Shown here: piece by piece, positions 1 through 7,211 of the stretch
How the letters are laid out: the number at the start of each line of letters is the position of its first letter
Numbering within the stretch: position 1 is the stretch's first letter
From: Pseudomonadota bacterium
GTDB lineage: Bacteria; Myxococcota_A; UBA796; SXON01
Length of the DNA stretch: 55,208 bases
NCBI GenBank assembly: GCA_030684355.1
Contig: JAUXTN010000175.1
Span: forward strand, 1 to 55,208
Reading direction: 5' to 3'
The notes under the pieces: generated by a model
Databases searched by the model: none
The model's input: the letters and a program-made list of their open reading frames with translations, nothing else
What the model was told of the DNA's origin: nothing
Translations under genes and position numbers: made by a program

Positions 1-1354
1 GCGCCCAGGCCTCGCGGGCGCCCGCGCCGTCCCCGGCGGCGTCCAGCGCCTCGGCATGCCCCGCCCACGCCCGCGCCCGGGCGGCCGTCCGAGCGTTGGT
101 CGGATCGTCCACGAAGCCGAGCAGGAGGGCCTCGCCGTCCCCGCCCGCCGCGTCCGTCCGCGCGACCTGCGGGAGCAGGTGGTCGAGCTGCTCCTGGAGG
201 ACCCGCTCGCGGTCGGTCCGCGCCGCCCGCGCCCGCACCCGTCGCACGCCCCACGCCGCGCCCCCTGCCGCCAGGAGCACCGCGGCGGCGAGGGCCCCCG
301 CGAGGAGGCGGCGGCGATGCCGTCGCGCGAAGAGCCGCGCGCGCCGCCACGCCCCCGCACGCCGCACGGAGACCGGACGCCCGTCGAGCCACGCGCCGAG
401 GTCGGCGGCGAGGGCCTCGGCGCTCGGGTAGCGGTCCCCGGGCGCCTCCGCGGTCGCGACGTCGATGACCGCGGCGAGGTCGGGGGGCCGCGCGGCCAAG
501 AGCGCGTCCAGGACGCGCCCGAGCGCGTACACGTCGACGAGCCGCCAGTCGAGGCCGGGCTCCCCGCGGCGCTGCTCCGGCGCCATGAACGCGGGCGTCC
601 CGACGGGCCCCCGGGTGAGGTCCGACTCGCCGTCGAGCGGCACCGCGAGCCCGAAATCCACGAGGATCGGCCGGCCGCGCGGATCGAGCACGATGTTCGA
701 GGGCTTCACGTCGCGGTGGGCGAGCCCGGCCCGGTGGACGACCGCGAGCGTCTCGGCCACGGCGCGCACGAACCGCGCGGCGCGCGCGGGGGAGAGCGGC
801 CCGTCGGCGCGCACGTCGGCGAGGGACGGCCCCTCCACGAGCTCCATCGCGATCCAGAGCGCGCCGTCGGGGGTCCCGCCCACGTCGAGCACGCGCACCA
901 CGCCGGGCACGTCGAGCTGGCCGGCGGCGCGGGCCTCGCGGTGGAAGCGCGCCACGGCGTTCGGCCCGGCGAGCACCCCGCCGGGGAGGACCTTCAGCGC
1001 GACGGCGCGGTCCAGGAGCGTGTCCCAGGCCCGGTACACCACGCCGGCCCCGCCCTGGCCGAGCAGATCGTGGAGGCGCCACCGGCCGAGGGTGCGCGGC
1101 GCCTCGCCGGCAGGCGCGTCCTCCGGGGCGAGCGTCAGCGTGTCCAGGGCGGACCCCGCCACGCCTTCGGCCCGCGCGCGGCGTGGGCACCACACCTCGA
1201 GCGCGGGGCTGGCGCCGGCGCGGATCGTGGCCCCGCACCGGGCGCACACCAGCGCGGGCGTCGTCGGGAGGGTCTCGATCGAGATCGCCCGCGCGGCCTC
1301 GCAGGGGGCAGGTCCCGCGGGCGAGACACGCGGTCCGGCGGCCGGCGTCGTCAT
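1..1354 (-). CDS. Serine/threonine protein kinase with C-terminal membrane segment (3' end outside window)
   Basis: Reading the minus strand from the ATG at 1354 gives an open frame to the window edge, about 451 residues. Residues 37-56 hold a CxxC...C pattern suggesting a small zinc ribbon. A Hanks-type kinase domain follows at about 92-345: glycine loop GQGGAGVVY near 99-107, the ATP-binding Lys in VALKV near 121, the catalytic Asp in HRDVKPSN at about 215, then VDFGLA and the APE-like segment GTPAFMAPEQ. A hydrophobic stretch at about 350-372 follows an Arg-rich patch, so the kinase should sit in the cytoplasm with a sensor or TPR part beyond the membrane. The sequence after it starts to resemble TPR helices but is cut by the window edge. 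An AT-richer TAAGGT hexamer lies about 37 nt before the start and may be a -10 element. Family assignment is firm; the signal sensed is unknown. Confidence 0.93.
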   Translation of the reverse strand, partial: MTTPAAGPRVSPAGPAPCEAARAISIETLPTTPALVCARCGATIRAGASPALEVWCPRRARAEGVAGSALDTLTLAPEDAPAGEAPRTLGRWRLHDLLGQGGAGVVYRAWDTLLDRAVALKVLPGGVLAGPNAVARFHREARAAGQLDVPGVVRVLDVGGTPDGALWIAMELVEGPSLADVRADGPLSPARAARFVRAVAETLAVVHRAGLAHRDVKPSNIVLDPRGRPILVDFGLAVPLDGESDLTRGPVGTPAFMAPEQRRGEPGLDWRLVDVYALGRVLDALLAARPPDLAAVIDVATAEAPGDRYPSAEALAADLGAWLDGRPVSVRRAGAWRRARLFARRHRRRLLAGALAAAVLLAAGGAAWGVRRVRARAARTDRERVLQEQLDHLLPQVARTDAAGGDGEALLLGFVDDPTNARTAARARAWAGHAEALDAAGDGAGAREAWA

Positions 1355-2110
1355 GGACGCGTCCGATCGGCGCGGCGGAGGTGCATGGCGGCGCACCTTA
1401 TGCCCGCGCGTGGGGCTGAGGCTACTCGGGGGGGGACGGGGTGATGGCTGGCGTGCGTCCAGGCCGGCGGTGGCCAGGTGGCATCCGATCACCTTCCTCG
1501 AGCCGAGCCTTGGTTTCCGGGTCCGCGTCGGGACGTCGCGGTCACCCGATGTGCCGTTCACCCTGGTCGTGAAGGTCAACGAACCAATCGGCTAGGATCG
1601 CGGCCTTCCATTCCCTGATCGACGGTGGGCCGAAGGTGGGTGGGCCGAAGGTGCACCCGAGCCCGGACGAAGTCCTTCACGAGTTTGCTTCGCGACGCGA
1701 GCAGGTTGTACTCGGGGCAGTACCCACGGCCGAGCGCGCGAGGGGGCGTCACCCGAAGGGCGGAGACCGGCGCTCGGGCCGGGCTCCGTCGGACGGCGTC
1801 CGCGCCGGCCGATAGCACCCGGCCGGCGAAGCCGGCGCGCCCACGTTTCCCGGCTAGGCCTGCCGGAGCCGCAGGTTCGGACGCGTGGGACATCGTCGCC
1901 ACCACTTGCCGGACTTCCGTTTCCGCCGCAGACGAGGGGGGAGCCGCAGGCTTGGGAGCTTCTGGCGCACTGGGGCACTGCGCCGGTGGATGGTCTCGCG
2001 AGCGGCACCTCGGCGGCGCTCGGGGCTGAAGGCGCCAGGCCCGCAGTGCTCCCGATGGGCGGCGAGTAAGATACTCCAGCCGCACGATCAAACGCCGGTA
2101 ATCTACCGGG
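1355..2110. other. Gene-poor region, no supported gene
   Basis: About 750 bp without a convincing gene on either strand. Long open frames exist because of the GC content, but they have Arg/Ala/Pro-rich, unstructured translations. One minus-strand stretch near 1590-1735 has a more protein-like segment (GYCPEYNLLASR followed by KLVKDFVRA) that could be the fossil end of a gene, but I cannot name it. The interval also holds a two-copy 15-bp repeat and small GC-rich hairpins near 1820-1840. Confidence 0.5.
1625..1654. repeat. Two tandem copies of a 15-bp unit
   Basis: The unit GTGGGCCGAAGGTGG at 1625-1639 is followed directly by GTGGGCCGAAGGTGC at 1640-1654, differing only in the last base. It is in the gene-poor stretch, unlike the other 15-bp arrays of this window, which touch stop codons. 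Confidence 0.8.
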
Positions 2111-2129
2111 CCCCGGCTGGATTCGAACC
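2111..2129 (-). repeat. tRNA-Arg 3'-end fragment, attachment-site-like direct repeat (distal copy)
   Basis: Nineteen bases here are identical to 3661-3679, the T-arm and acceptor part of the tRNA-Arg(UCU) gene; on the minus strand both read GGTTCGAATCCAGCCGGGG. The flanks differ on both sides, and the distal copy cannot close the T-stem, so it is not a tRNA. Same orientation, position beyond the 3' side of the tRNA gene, and the odd gene content in between are what is expected for an att site left by an element that integrated in a tRNA 3' end. T-arms are conserved among tRNAs, so a relic of another tRNA gene is an alternative. Confidence 0.55.
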
Positions 2130-2202
2130 GAAAGTTCGCCTTTGAGGCTGCGAAGCGATCGGTGGGCTGGATGGCGCCCCTTGCTGGAGACTATTCGAAC
2201 CT

Positions 2203-2300
2203 TTTGCGTGGCGCCGGAGGCGGAGGTGCGGGCGCAGATGGACCGTTTACAACGGGTGCTTCCGCGGATTGGCGTGCGGGAGTGTGTGGGCATGGAGTAA
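2203..2300 (+). repeat. 98-bp direct repeat, copy A (duplicated gene 3' end)
   Basis: This segment matches 2741-2838 over 98 aligned positions with about 12 differences and no gaps. In one plus-strand frame both copies end in the same peptide, with PEAEVRAQM, RVLPRI and ECVGME followed by a stop (TAA here, TAG in copy B). It is therefore the 3' end of a protein gene, present twice with no intact parent in the window. The conservation of the stop codon and reading frame suggests it was copied as coding DNA. I do not recognise the parent family. Confidence 0.7.
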
Positions 2301-2383
2301 GGGGCCCTGTGTTCGGGAATACGGACCTCGGCACCATGATTGAGACATTGTCTGTCTCGATTGAAGACTATACCTGTCTCGAC

Positions 2384-2740
2384 ATGCACCACGCCGACCT
2401 CCAAGAGGCCCTTGAGACTCTGGGCGCGCTCCTCGCCTCGCGCGGGTAGCACTACGACATCGTCGTCATCGGGGGCGGGGCGCTGCTGCTGCTTGGGCTC
2501 ATCGATCGACCGACCCGCGATCTCGACATCGTCTCCCGCATCGACGGGGAGAGGTGGCTGGAGGGGGAGCCCATGCCCGTTCCGTTGGCCGCCGCGATCG
2601 GAGAGGTGGGTAGAGCCCTCGACCTCGGCGATGACTGGCTAAACGCCGGCCCGACCGACCTGTTGCGGTTCGGCCTGCCGCCGGGATTCTCCGAGCGCGT
2701 CGTCTCACACCACTACGCCGGCCTCACCGTGCGACTGGCC
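2384..2740 (+). pseudogene. Broken DUF6036-like nucleotidyltransferase
   Basis: From the ATG at 2384 the frame reads DLQEALETLGALLASRG and then meets TAG at 2447-2449. Translation beyond that stop continues in the same frame with a clear nucleotidyltransferase signature: DIVVIGGGALLLLG, then DRPTRDLDIV (the GG...DxD pattern), then DWLNAGPTDLLRFGLP and GLTVRLA. Proteins of this family run on well past this point; here the sequence jumps near 2740 into copy B of the 98-bp repeat, so the C-terminal half is lost. The gene therefore has at least a nonsense mutation and a truncation. Such proteins are often toxin-like or substrate-modifying nucleotidyltransferases in mobile and defence regions. The family call rests on motif recognition. 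Confidence 0.75.
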
Positions 2741-2838
2741 TTTGCGTGGCTCCGGAGGCGGAGGTGCGGGCGCAGATGGCGCTGTTGCAACGGGTGCTTC
2801 CGCGGATCGTCGTGCAGGAGTGCGTGGGGATGGAGTAG
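2741..2838 (+). repeat. 98-bp direct repeat, copy B, fused to the nucleotidyltransferase pseudogene
   Basis: Second copy of the 98-bp segment also found at 2203-2300, about 88 percent identical. Its left end coincides with the point where the nucleotidyltransferase pseudogene loses its family sequence, so this is a recombination joint. The protein frame of the repeat ends in ECVGME and TAG. Confidence 0.7.
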
Positions 2839-2908
2839 ACGAAGGGTGGACGCGGGGATGCGCTGGCCGCCTCGATACGCTGGAAGGCGCGGTCGTTGTC
2901 TGGCGCCC

Positions 2909-2937
2909 TTGACGGACTTCCATTTCGACACCATAAT
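2909..2937 (+). promoter_or_regulatory. Sigma70-type promoter of the vapBC-like operon
   Basis: TTGACG at 2909-2914 and CATAAT at 2932-2937 each match five of six consensus bases and are separated by exactly 17 bp. The transcription start would fall about 2944, only a few bases before the antitoxin GTG codons, so the transcript would be nearly leaderless. The half-sites TCCAT (2919-2923) and ATGGA (2936-2940) form an inverted repeat across the -10, a plausible operator for the ribbon-helix-helix antitoxin. Confidence 0.7.
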
Positions 2938-2948
2938 GGAACCATGAG

Positions 2949-3227
2949 GTGATCGTGCCGTCCATTACGCTGAAGGATGTTCCCGAGGAGTTGCTCGCTC
3001 GGCTTCGGGCTGCGGCAGCTCGCGAACGGCGGAGCCTCAACCAGGAGGCTCTGGTGCTCATCGAGGGTGGATTGGGGGCGCTCGAGACTGCTCCGGAACG
3101 CGCTCGGCGGCAGGTCGAGGCTTGGCGGGCGCTTGCGGGCAGCTGGGCCAGCGAACGGACGCTCGACGACGAGATCACCGACATCTATGCAGCGCGCACC
3201 GCGAGTCGCGACGTCGACCCCCGGTGA
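2949..3227 (+). CDS. VapB/FitA-type ribbon-helix-helix antitoxin
   Basis: About 92 residues. The N-terminal part (ITLKDVPEELLARLR then SLNQEALVLIEGG) is a typical ribbon-helix-helix DNA-binding domain of antitoxins that pair with PIN toxins; the rest is an acidic tail expected to wrap around the toxin. The frame opens with GTG at 2949; the GTG at 2955, giving a start at PSITLKD, agrees better with relatives, so the true protein may be 90 residues. Its stop overlaps the toxin start (GTGA), so the two are translationally coupled. A strong promoter and a possible self-operator lie immediately upstream, fitting autoregulation. It is one of two intact genes in an otherwise decayed interval. Confidence 0.85.
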   Translation: MIVPSITLKDVPEELLARLRAAAARERRSLNQEALVLIEGGLGALETAPERARRQVEAWRALAGSWASERTLDDEITDIYAARTASRDVDPR

Positions 3228-3619
3228 AGGTACTCGACACGGACACGTGCATCGGGCTGCTCCGCGGGCACACCGAGGTGATCGAGCGAAGACTGGCCGA
3301 GACGGACGAGGTGGCCACCACCTGGGTGACGGCGTCCGAGCTCTTCTACGGGGCCGCAAAGTCCGTGAAGCCGGACGCGAACGGCGCTCTTGTCGTGCGC
3401 TTCCTGGCCACCCTCCCCGTCCTCGGGCTCGACCTCGCCAGCGCGCGCGTCTTCGGCGAGGTCAAGGCGCGGTTGGCAAGCCAAGGGCAGATCGTCGCAG
3501 ATGCTGACCTGTTCATCGGGTCCGTTGCGCTGAGCCGGGGGGCGGCCATCGTCACAGGCAACCGGCGTCACTACGACAGGCTGCCTGGGCTGGTCGTGGA
3601 AGATTGGCTTCGTTCCTGA
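3224..3619 (+). CDS. VapC-family PIN-domain ribonuclease toxin
   Basis: 131 residues, the normal size for a single PIN domain. The acidic residues that bind the catalytic metal are in place: Asp5 in VLDTDTCI, Glu39 in ASELFYGA, Asp95 (with Asp93) in DADLFIGS, and the TGNRRHYDRL segment near 112-120. Enzymes of this family cut tRNA or other RNA and stop growth when the antitoxin is degraded. The GTG start overlaps the antitoxin stop by four bases. No damage is visible, in contrast to the neighbouring nucleotidyltransferase remnant, so the pair may have been kept by its own addiction effect. The RNA target cannot be read from sequence. Confidence 0.9.
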   Translation: MKVLDTDTCIGLLRGHTEVIERRLAETDEVATTWVTASELFYGAAKSVKPDANGALVVRFLATLPVLGLDLASARVFGEVKARLASQGQIVADADLFIGSVALSRGAAIVTGNRRHYDRLPGLVVEDWLRS

Positions 3620-3654
3620 GCCTTGGGGCGAGGGCTGAACCCCAAGCAGAACAA

Positions 3655-3731
3655 TGGCGCCCCCGGCTGGATTCGAACCAGCGACCAACAGGGTAGAAAC
3701 CTGTTGCTCTATCCAGCTGAGCTACGGGAGC
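3655..3731 (-). tRNA. tRNA-Arg (anticodon UCU)
   Basis: A complete cloverleaf can be drawn on the minus strand: acceptor GCTCCCG with CGGGGGC (one wobble pair), D-arm GCTC/GAGC, anticodon stem ACAGG/CCTGT with loop TTTCTAC and anticodon TCT, and T-arm GCTGG/CCAGC with loop TTCGAAT. Discriminator G is followed by an encoded CCA at 3655-3657. It decodes AGA, a rare codon in such GC-rich DNA. Its 3' end is repeated at 2111-2129. Confidence 0.95.
3661..3679 (-). repeat. Attachment-site-like direct repeat (copy inside tRNA-Arg)
   Basis: The part of the tRNA gene (T-arm plus acceptor strand) that is duplicated exactly at 2111-2129. It would be the reconstructed attB/attP core at the tRNA end of the small putative island. 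Confidence 0.55.
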
Positions 3732-3810
3732 GTTCGCCGCATCTAACGCAGCGGCGCACGCCGCGAGGCGTCCCGGATGCGCGGCCCTCCCTGGATGACC
3801 GGGTGCTTCG

Positions 3811-4563
3811 ATGCTGACCTTCTGGCTCCTCGCCGCCTGCACCCCCGAGGAGGCCGGCCGCGTGCGGTCCGCTCCGACCGACCGCGCAGAGGACGCACCG
3901 GGCGACACGTCGCCGTCTGATACATCCGATACATCGGTCGACCTCTCCCCGTGTCCACCGGAGATGGCCCTCGCCGGAGCGGCGTGCGTGGACCGGTGGG
4001 AGGCGCACCTCGACGGCGCTTCGCCCTACGACGTGCCGGAGAGCGGCGTGGCCGTGGCGGCGGAAGGCGTGGTGCCGCAGGGCTACATCAGCGGGGAGGT
4101 GGCCGCGGCGGCGTGCGCGGCGGGCGGGAAGCGGCTGTGCTCGCTGGACGAGTGGATGCGGGCGTGCGGGGGGCCGGAGGCGACGACGTACCCGTACGGG
4201 GACACGTACGACGGGGCGGCGTGCAACGACAGCTACGGGGGCGGGCACCCGGTCGTGGACTACTTCGGGACGAGCGACGGCGTGTGGGACGGAACCCACA
4301 TGAACGATGGCGGGATCAACCAGCAGCCCGGCACGGTCGATGCCACGGGCGCGAACCCGGGGTGCGTGACGCCCGAGGGCGTCTACGATCTGCACGGGAA
4401 CCTGCACGAGTGGATCGAGGACCCCGCGGGCACGTTCAAGGGCGGCTTCTACGCCGACGCCGCGCTCAACGGGGCGGGGTGCGGCTACACGACCACGGCG
4501 CACTCGATCGACTACCACGACTACAGCACGGGCTTCCGGTGCTGCAAGAATCCAGCGTTGTAG
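3811..4563 (+). CDS. SUMF1/formylglycine-generating-enzyme-like lipoprotein
   Basis: 250 residues. The very short signal MLTFWLLAAC ends in a lipobox with Cys10, followed by a Thr/Ser/Asp-rich spacer to about residue 45, so the protein should be a membrane-anchored lipoprotein. The remainder is a compact sulfatase-modifying-factor fold: CPPEMALAGAACVDRWE, the KRLCSLDEWMRACGG block, GVYDLHGNLHEWIED and the terminal TGFRCCKNP. These are the conserved landmarks of the FGE/PvdO/EgtB fold. Secreted lipoprotein versions abound in Myxococcota and most lack proof of formylglycine activity, so a binding or other oxidative role is possible. It starts 79 bp from the divergent tRNA gene and is followed by an inverted repeat. 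Confidence 0.85.
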   Translation: MLTFWLLAACTPEEAGRVRSAPTDRAEDAPGDTSPSDTSDTSVDLSPCPPEMALAGAACVDRWEAHLDGASPYDVPESGVAVAAEGVVPQGYISGEVAAAACAAGGKRLCSLDEWMRACGGPEATTYPYGDTYDGAACNDSYGGGHPVVDYFGTSDGVWDGTHMNDGGINQQPGTVDATGANPGCVTPEGVYDLHGNLHEWIEDPAGTFKGGFYADAALNGAGCGYTTTAHSIDYHDYSTGFRCCKNPAL

Positions 4564-4613
4564 CAGGAGAGGGGGTTGCCGCGTTGCGTCGAGCCCCACC
4601 GAAGGGTGTACTA

Positions 4614-4660
4614 CCGGACGCGCGGTCCCCCTGAGGCCCATGAGCCCCCCGCGCGTCCGG
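4614..4660. terminator. Perfect 12-bp inverted repeat after the SUMF1-like gene
   Basis: CCGGACGCGCGG at 4614-4625 and its exact reverse complement at 4649-4660 enclose a 23-nt loop. It lies about 50 bp after the stop of the lipoprotein gene and before the next gene. There is no T-run, so it would be a factor-assisted terminator or an mRNA 3'-end stabiliser. Confidence 0.5.
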
Positions 4661-4758
4661 CAGCACAACGGGATCATAGGCACCGGTGGGCCGCGACAAG
4701 GCCGGCCGCTCGCCGTGCGCCCGCGGCGGGGTACGTTGAGGCTCGCCGGGGGTGGAGA

Positions 4759-5124
4759 TTGCTGACCATCGATCATGTGCAGGTAGCGGCCCCCACGGGG
4801 TGCGAGGCGGCGGCCCGGGCCTTCTACGGGGGGCTCCTGGGGCTCGCGGAGCTCGCGAAGCCGGGCGACACCCTCGGCAACGGTGGGGCCTGGTTCCGCG
4901 CGGGTGACCGCGAGCTGCACGTCGGGGTTGACCTCGACTTCCACGCCGCGCACAAGGCGCACGTGGGGCTTGCCGCCACGGACCGGGCCGCGCTCGACGC
5001 GCTCGCGGAGCGGCTCCACGCCGCCGGACACACGGTGCGGTGGGACACCCGGCTCGCCGGGGTGCGGCGGTTCTTCGTGGCCGACCCGTGGGGCAACCGG
5101 GTGGAGATCCTGACGCGGGAGTAG
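4759..5124 (+). CDS. VOC-family (glyoxalase/bleomycin-resistance fold) protein
   Basis: With a TTG start at 4759 the product is 121 residues, a normal length for one vicinal-oxygen-chelate domain. Features are His6 in LTIDHVQ, FYGGLLGLAEL, a GNGGAWFRAGDRELHVGVD strand pair, and the terminal DPWGNRVEILT with the metal-ligand Glu. The frame is open upstream to 4576, but that extension looks non-coding and runs through the inverted repeat; the purine-rich GGGGGTGGAGA just before TTG supports the shorter start. Members include glyoxalases, dioxygenases and fosfomycin or bleomycin resistance proteins; the substrate cannot be told. It converges with the gene ending at 5166. Confidence 0.85.
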   Translation: MLTIDHVQVAAPTGCEAAARAFYGGLLGLAELAKPGDTLGNGGAWFRAGDRELHVGVDLDFHAAHKAHVGLAATDRAALDALAERLHAAGHTVRWDTRLAGVRRFFVADPWGNRVEILTRE

Positions 5125-5165
5125 GCCCCGGACGCGGGCCGCCCCGAGCGCCGGGAATCCCCCAA

Positions 5166-7211
5166 TCAGTCCAGCCAGTCCTCGAGCGACGCCACCGCCG
5201 AGGCGAGGTGGGCCCGGGACAGGTTCTCCAGCCCGAACCCGACGACGACGACGCGCTGGTCCCAGCCGACCGCCGCCGCGCCGCCGGTCTCCCAGGACCA
5301 GAGCGTCGTGTCGCCGACGAGCACGTCGGGGTAGTCCTCCGGGTAGGCGGCGCCCACGATCCAGGTCTCGACGGTGCCGGTACCGGCGTTGTCGCTGACG
5401 AAGGCCGCGTGGAGGACGTCGGCGAGCCACGTCGGGTCGGTCGCGTAGGCGACCTCCGCGCCGCTCACGACGAGCGTGCCGCCGGCCTCTACGTAGGCCG
5501 CGACGGCGGCGCGCTCGGCGGGGTCGAAGGTGCGGTCGGCGAGCCCCTCGTCGCCGAGGAGCCACACCACGCGGGGGAAGTCGGCGAGGCGGACCGCCCC
5601 GGACGCGACGGCCTCGTTGGACGCGACGGAGTAGGCGCCGAGGGCCGCGCCGACGGTGGCGGCGAAGGTGTGGGTCGGGGCGGTGTAGCTCCCGTCGAGC
5701 ACGCGATCGAAGCCGTCCACCACGAGCCAATCCGCGCCGGTGCCGCCGTAGGTGTCGGAGGGCTCCGAGTCACCGAAGCGCACGTCGGTCGTGCGGACGC
5801 GCACCCAGGCCGTGGCGGGCACGCTCGCGGTGGTCTCGCCGGTGTCGGTGAGGAGGCTCCAACGGCTGTTGTCATCCGAGCCCTCGACCTTGTAGCGGAG
5901 GGGCTCGCCGCCGCCGTCCGCGCGCCAGGTCACGACCGCGGAGTCCCCATCGGAGAGGACGGAGAGCAGCTCGGGCGGCGCGGAGGGACGATGGGCAAGG
6001 CCGCTCTCCGCGAGCCAACGTGCGTACGCGCGTTCGTCCGTGACACATCCGGCATGTGTCGCGTCGACGGGCCCGACGGTGATCGGGCCCGTCTGGAGGT
6101 CGGCGTCCGTGAAGCTCTCGCCCACGGTCACGCCGACGTCGCCCAGGTCGTCGCGGAGGGACTCGTTCTCCAGGTCGGTGCCGCCCGACGCGGTGTAGCT
6201 CGAGCGCAGGGTGCCGCCGTCCTCGGCGAAGTCGGCGAAGGTGTCGGTGTCGCCGTAGAGGGCGTCGAAGAGGTGGACCGCGGTGACGGGGAGGCCTCCG
6301 CTGCGCACCATCGCGGCGGTGGCGCGGTAGCCGCCGGAGTGGGCGGTGAGGGCGACGGCGCCGGTCTCGGGGTGGGTCACCACGCCATCCCGGTAGAGCA
6401 CGGCGACGACGTCGCGGACGAGGGTGGCGAGCCCGTCCGGCTCGGCGAGGCGCCCGAAGTCGCCGTCCTCGGCTTCGACGGGGCCCTGCGGGACGATGAG
6501 CACGGCGTCCCGCCCGGAGAGGGCGTGCTGCTCGACGAGGTGCTGCGACGCCACGATGTCCGCCAGCGTGGCGTTGTGGCCGTGCAGGTGGGTCACGACC
6601 CCGAGCGCGCCGCGGTCCGCGAGGCCGTCGGGCACGAAGATGAGCACGGAGGCGTCGTCGTAGGGGGAGTCTTCGTAGGGGAAGGGCGCGGAGGGCAGGC
6701 CGAGCGTCGCCTGGGTGCCCCAGGAGTCCGTCTCCCAGTCGGCGTCGGGGAGCGCGGGGTCACCGACGACGGCGGCCAGGCTCACCTCGACGAGCTGGTC
6801 GTCGGCCTCGAAGTGGACCGAGCCCGTTCCGACCGATGGCTCGCTTGTATCACCGGTGTATCGCACGATGTATCGCCGGGCCTCGCCGGCCCCGAGCGGC
6901 GTCGTCTCGCCTTCGAGCTCGAACGGCCCCAGGACGAGGGCGGAGACGTCGCTGTCCGACCCGCGCGCGCCCGTGGCCGTGAGCGTGAACGTGGCCTCCG
7001 GCGCGTCGTCGCCCGCCGTGACGAACGGCAGGGGCAGGTGTTCGTCCCCGCTCATGGCGAACGGGCCGTCGACGCCCGGATCCCCGGTCTCTCCGGGCTT
7101 GTCCTCAGCGCAGGCGGCGAGGAGGCCGAGGTGCGCGATCAGCACGGCGGTGGCAGGACGGAGGGCCACCGCGCGGCCCTGGAGGCGGGTGGAAGCGTAT
7201 CGGTTCAGCAT
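5166..7211 (-). CDS. Large lipoprotein with alpha/beta-hydrolase-like and amidotransferase-like domains
   Basis: About 681 residues from ATG 7211. After about 15-30 residues a hydrophobic signal ends in LGLLAAC, so the protein is probably an exported lipoprotein; an internal GTG (start VALRPATAV) would give a more usual signal length. About 60-150 is a beta-rich segment. About 160-330 resembles a serine hydrolase, with HLHGHNA and the nucleophile-elbow-like TAHSGGYRATA. A fibronectin type III-like domain follows (PPELLSVLSDGDSAVVTW...). The C-terminal part (DWLVVDGFDRVLDG, WLLGDEG, AAVAAYVEAGGTLVVSG) looks like the class I amidotransferase-like domain seen with FnIII repeats in secreted hydrolases. 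Its ATG overlaps the stop of the upstream methyltransferase gene (ATGCTGA), implying co-translation. The substrate is unknown. Confidence 0.7.
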   Translation of the reverse strand: MLNRYASTRLQGRAVALRPATAVLIAHLGLLAACAEDKPGETGDPGVDGPFAMSGDEHLPLPFVTAGDDAPEATFTLTATGARGSDSDVSALVLGPFELEGETTPLGAGEARRYIVRYTGDTSEPSVGTGSVHFEADDQLVEVSLAAVVGDPALPDADWETDSWGTQATLGLPSAPFPYEDSPYDDASVLIFVPDGLADRGALGVVTHLHGHNATLADIVASQHLVEQHALSGRDAVLIVPQGPVEAEDGDFGRLAEPDGLATLVRDVVAVLYRDGVVTHPETGAVALTAHSGGYRATAAMVRSGGLPVTAVHLFDALYGDTDTFADFAEDGGTLRSSYTASGGTDLENESLRDDLGDVGVTVGESFTDADLQTGPITVGPVDATHAGCVTDERAYARWLAESGLAHRPSAPPELLSVLSDGDSAVVTWRADGGGEPLRYKVEGSDDNSRWSLLTDTGETTASVPATAWVRVRTTDVRFGDSEPSDTYGGTGADWLVVDGFDRVLDGSYTAPTHTFAATVGAALGAYSVASNEAVASGAVRLADFPRVVWLLGDEGLADRTFDPAERAAVAAYVEAGGTLVVSGAEVAYATDPTWLADVLHAAFVSDNAGTGTVETWIVGAAYPEDYPDVLVGDTTLWSWETGGAAAVGWDQRVVVVGFGLENLSRAHLASAVASLEDWLD

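Noticed and set aside
56..1595. Long plus-strand open frames over the kinase gene
   Set aside because: They are Arg/Pro/Ala-rich shadows of the minus-strand kinase, which shows all the catalytic motifs; long opposite frames are expected at this GC content.
1905..1925. Weak resemblance of this stretch to the vapBC promoter region (CTTGCCGGACTTCCGTTTC versus 2908-2926)
   Set aside because: The match is short and lacks the -10 element, so chance cannot be excluded.
1576..2452. Minus-strand open frames in the gene-poor region
   Set aside because: Mostly low-complexity; the short segment with GYCPEYNLLASR is protein-like but too short to support a gene or family.
3811..4563. Pairing of the SUMF1-like protein with the sulfatase-fold lipoprotein as maturase and substrate
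   Set aside because: The two genes are about 41 kb apart and the sulfatase-like protein lacks the Cys/Ser that a formylglycine-generating enzyme would modify.
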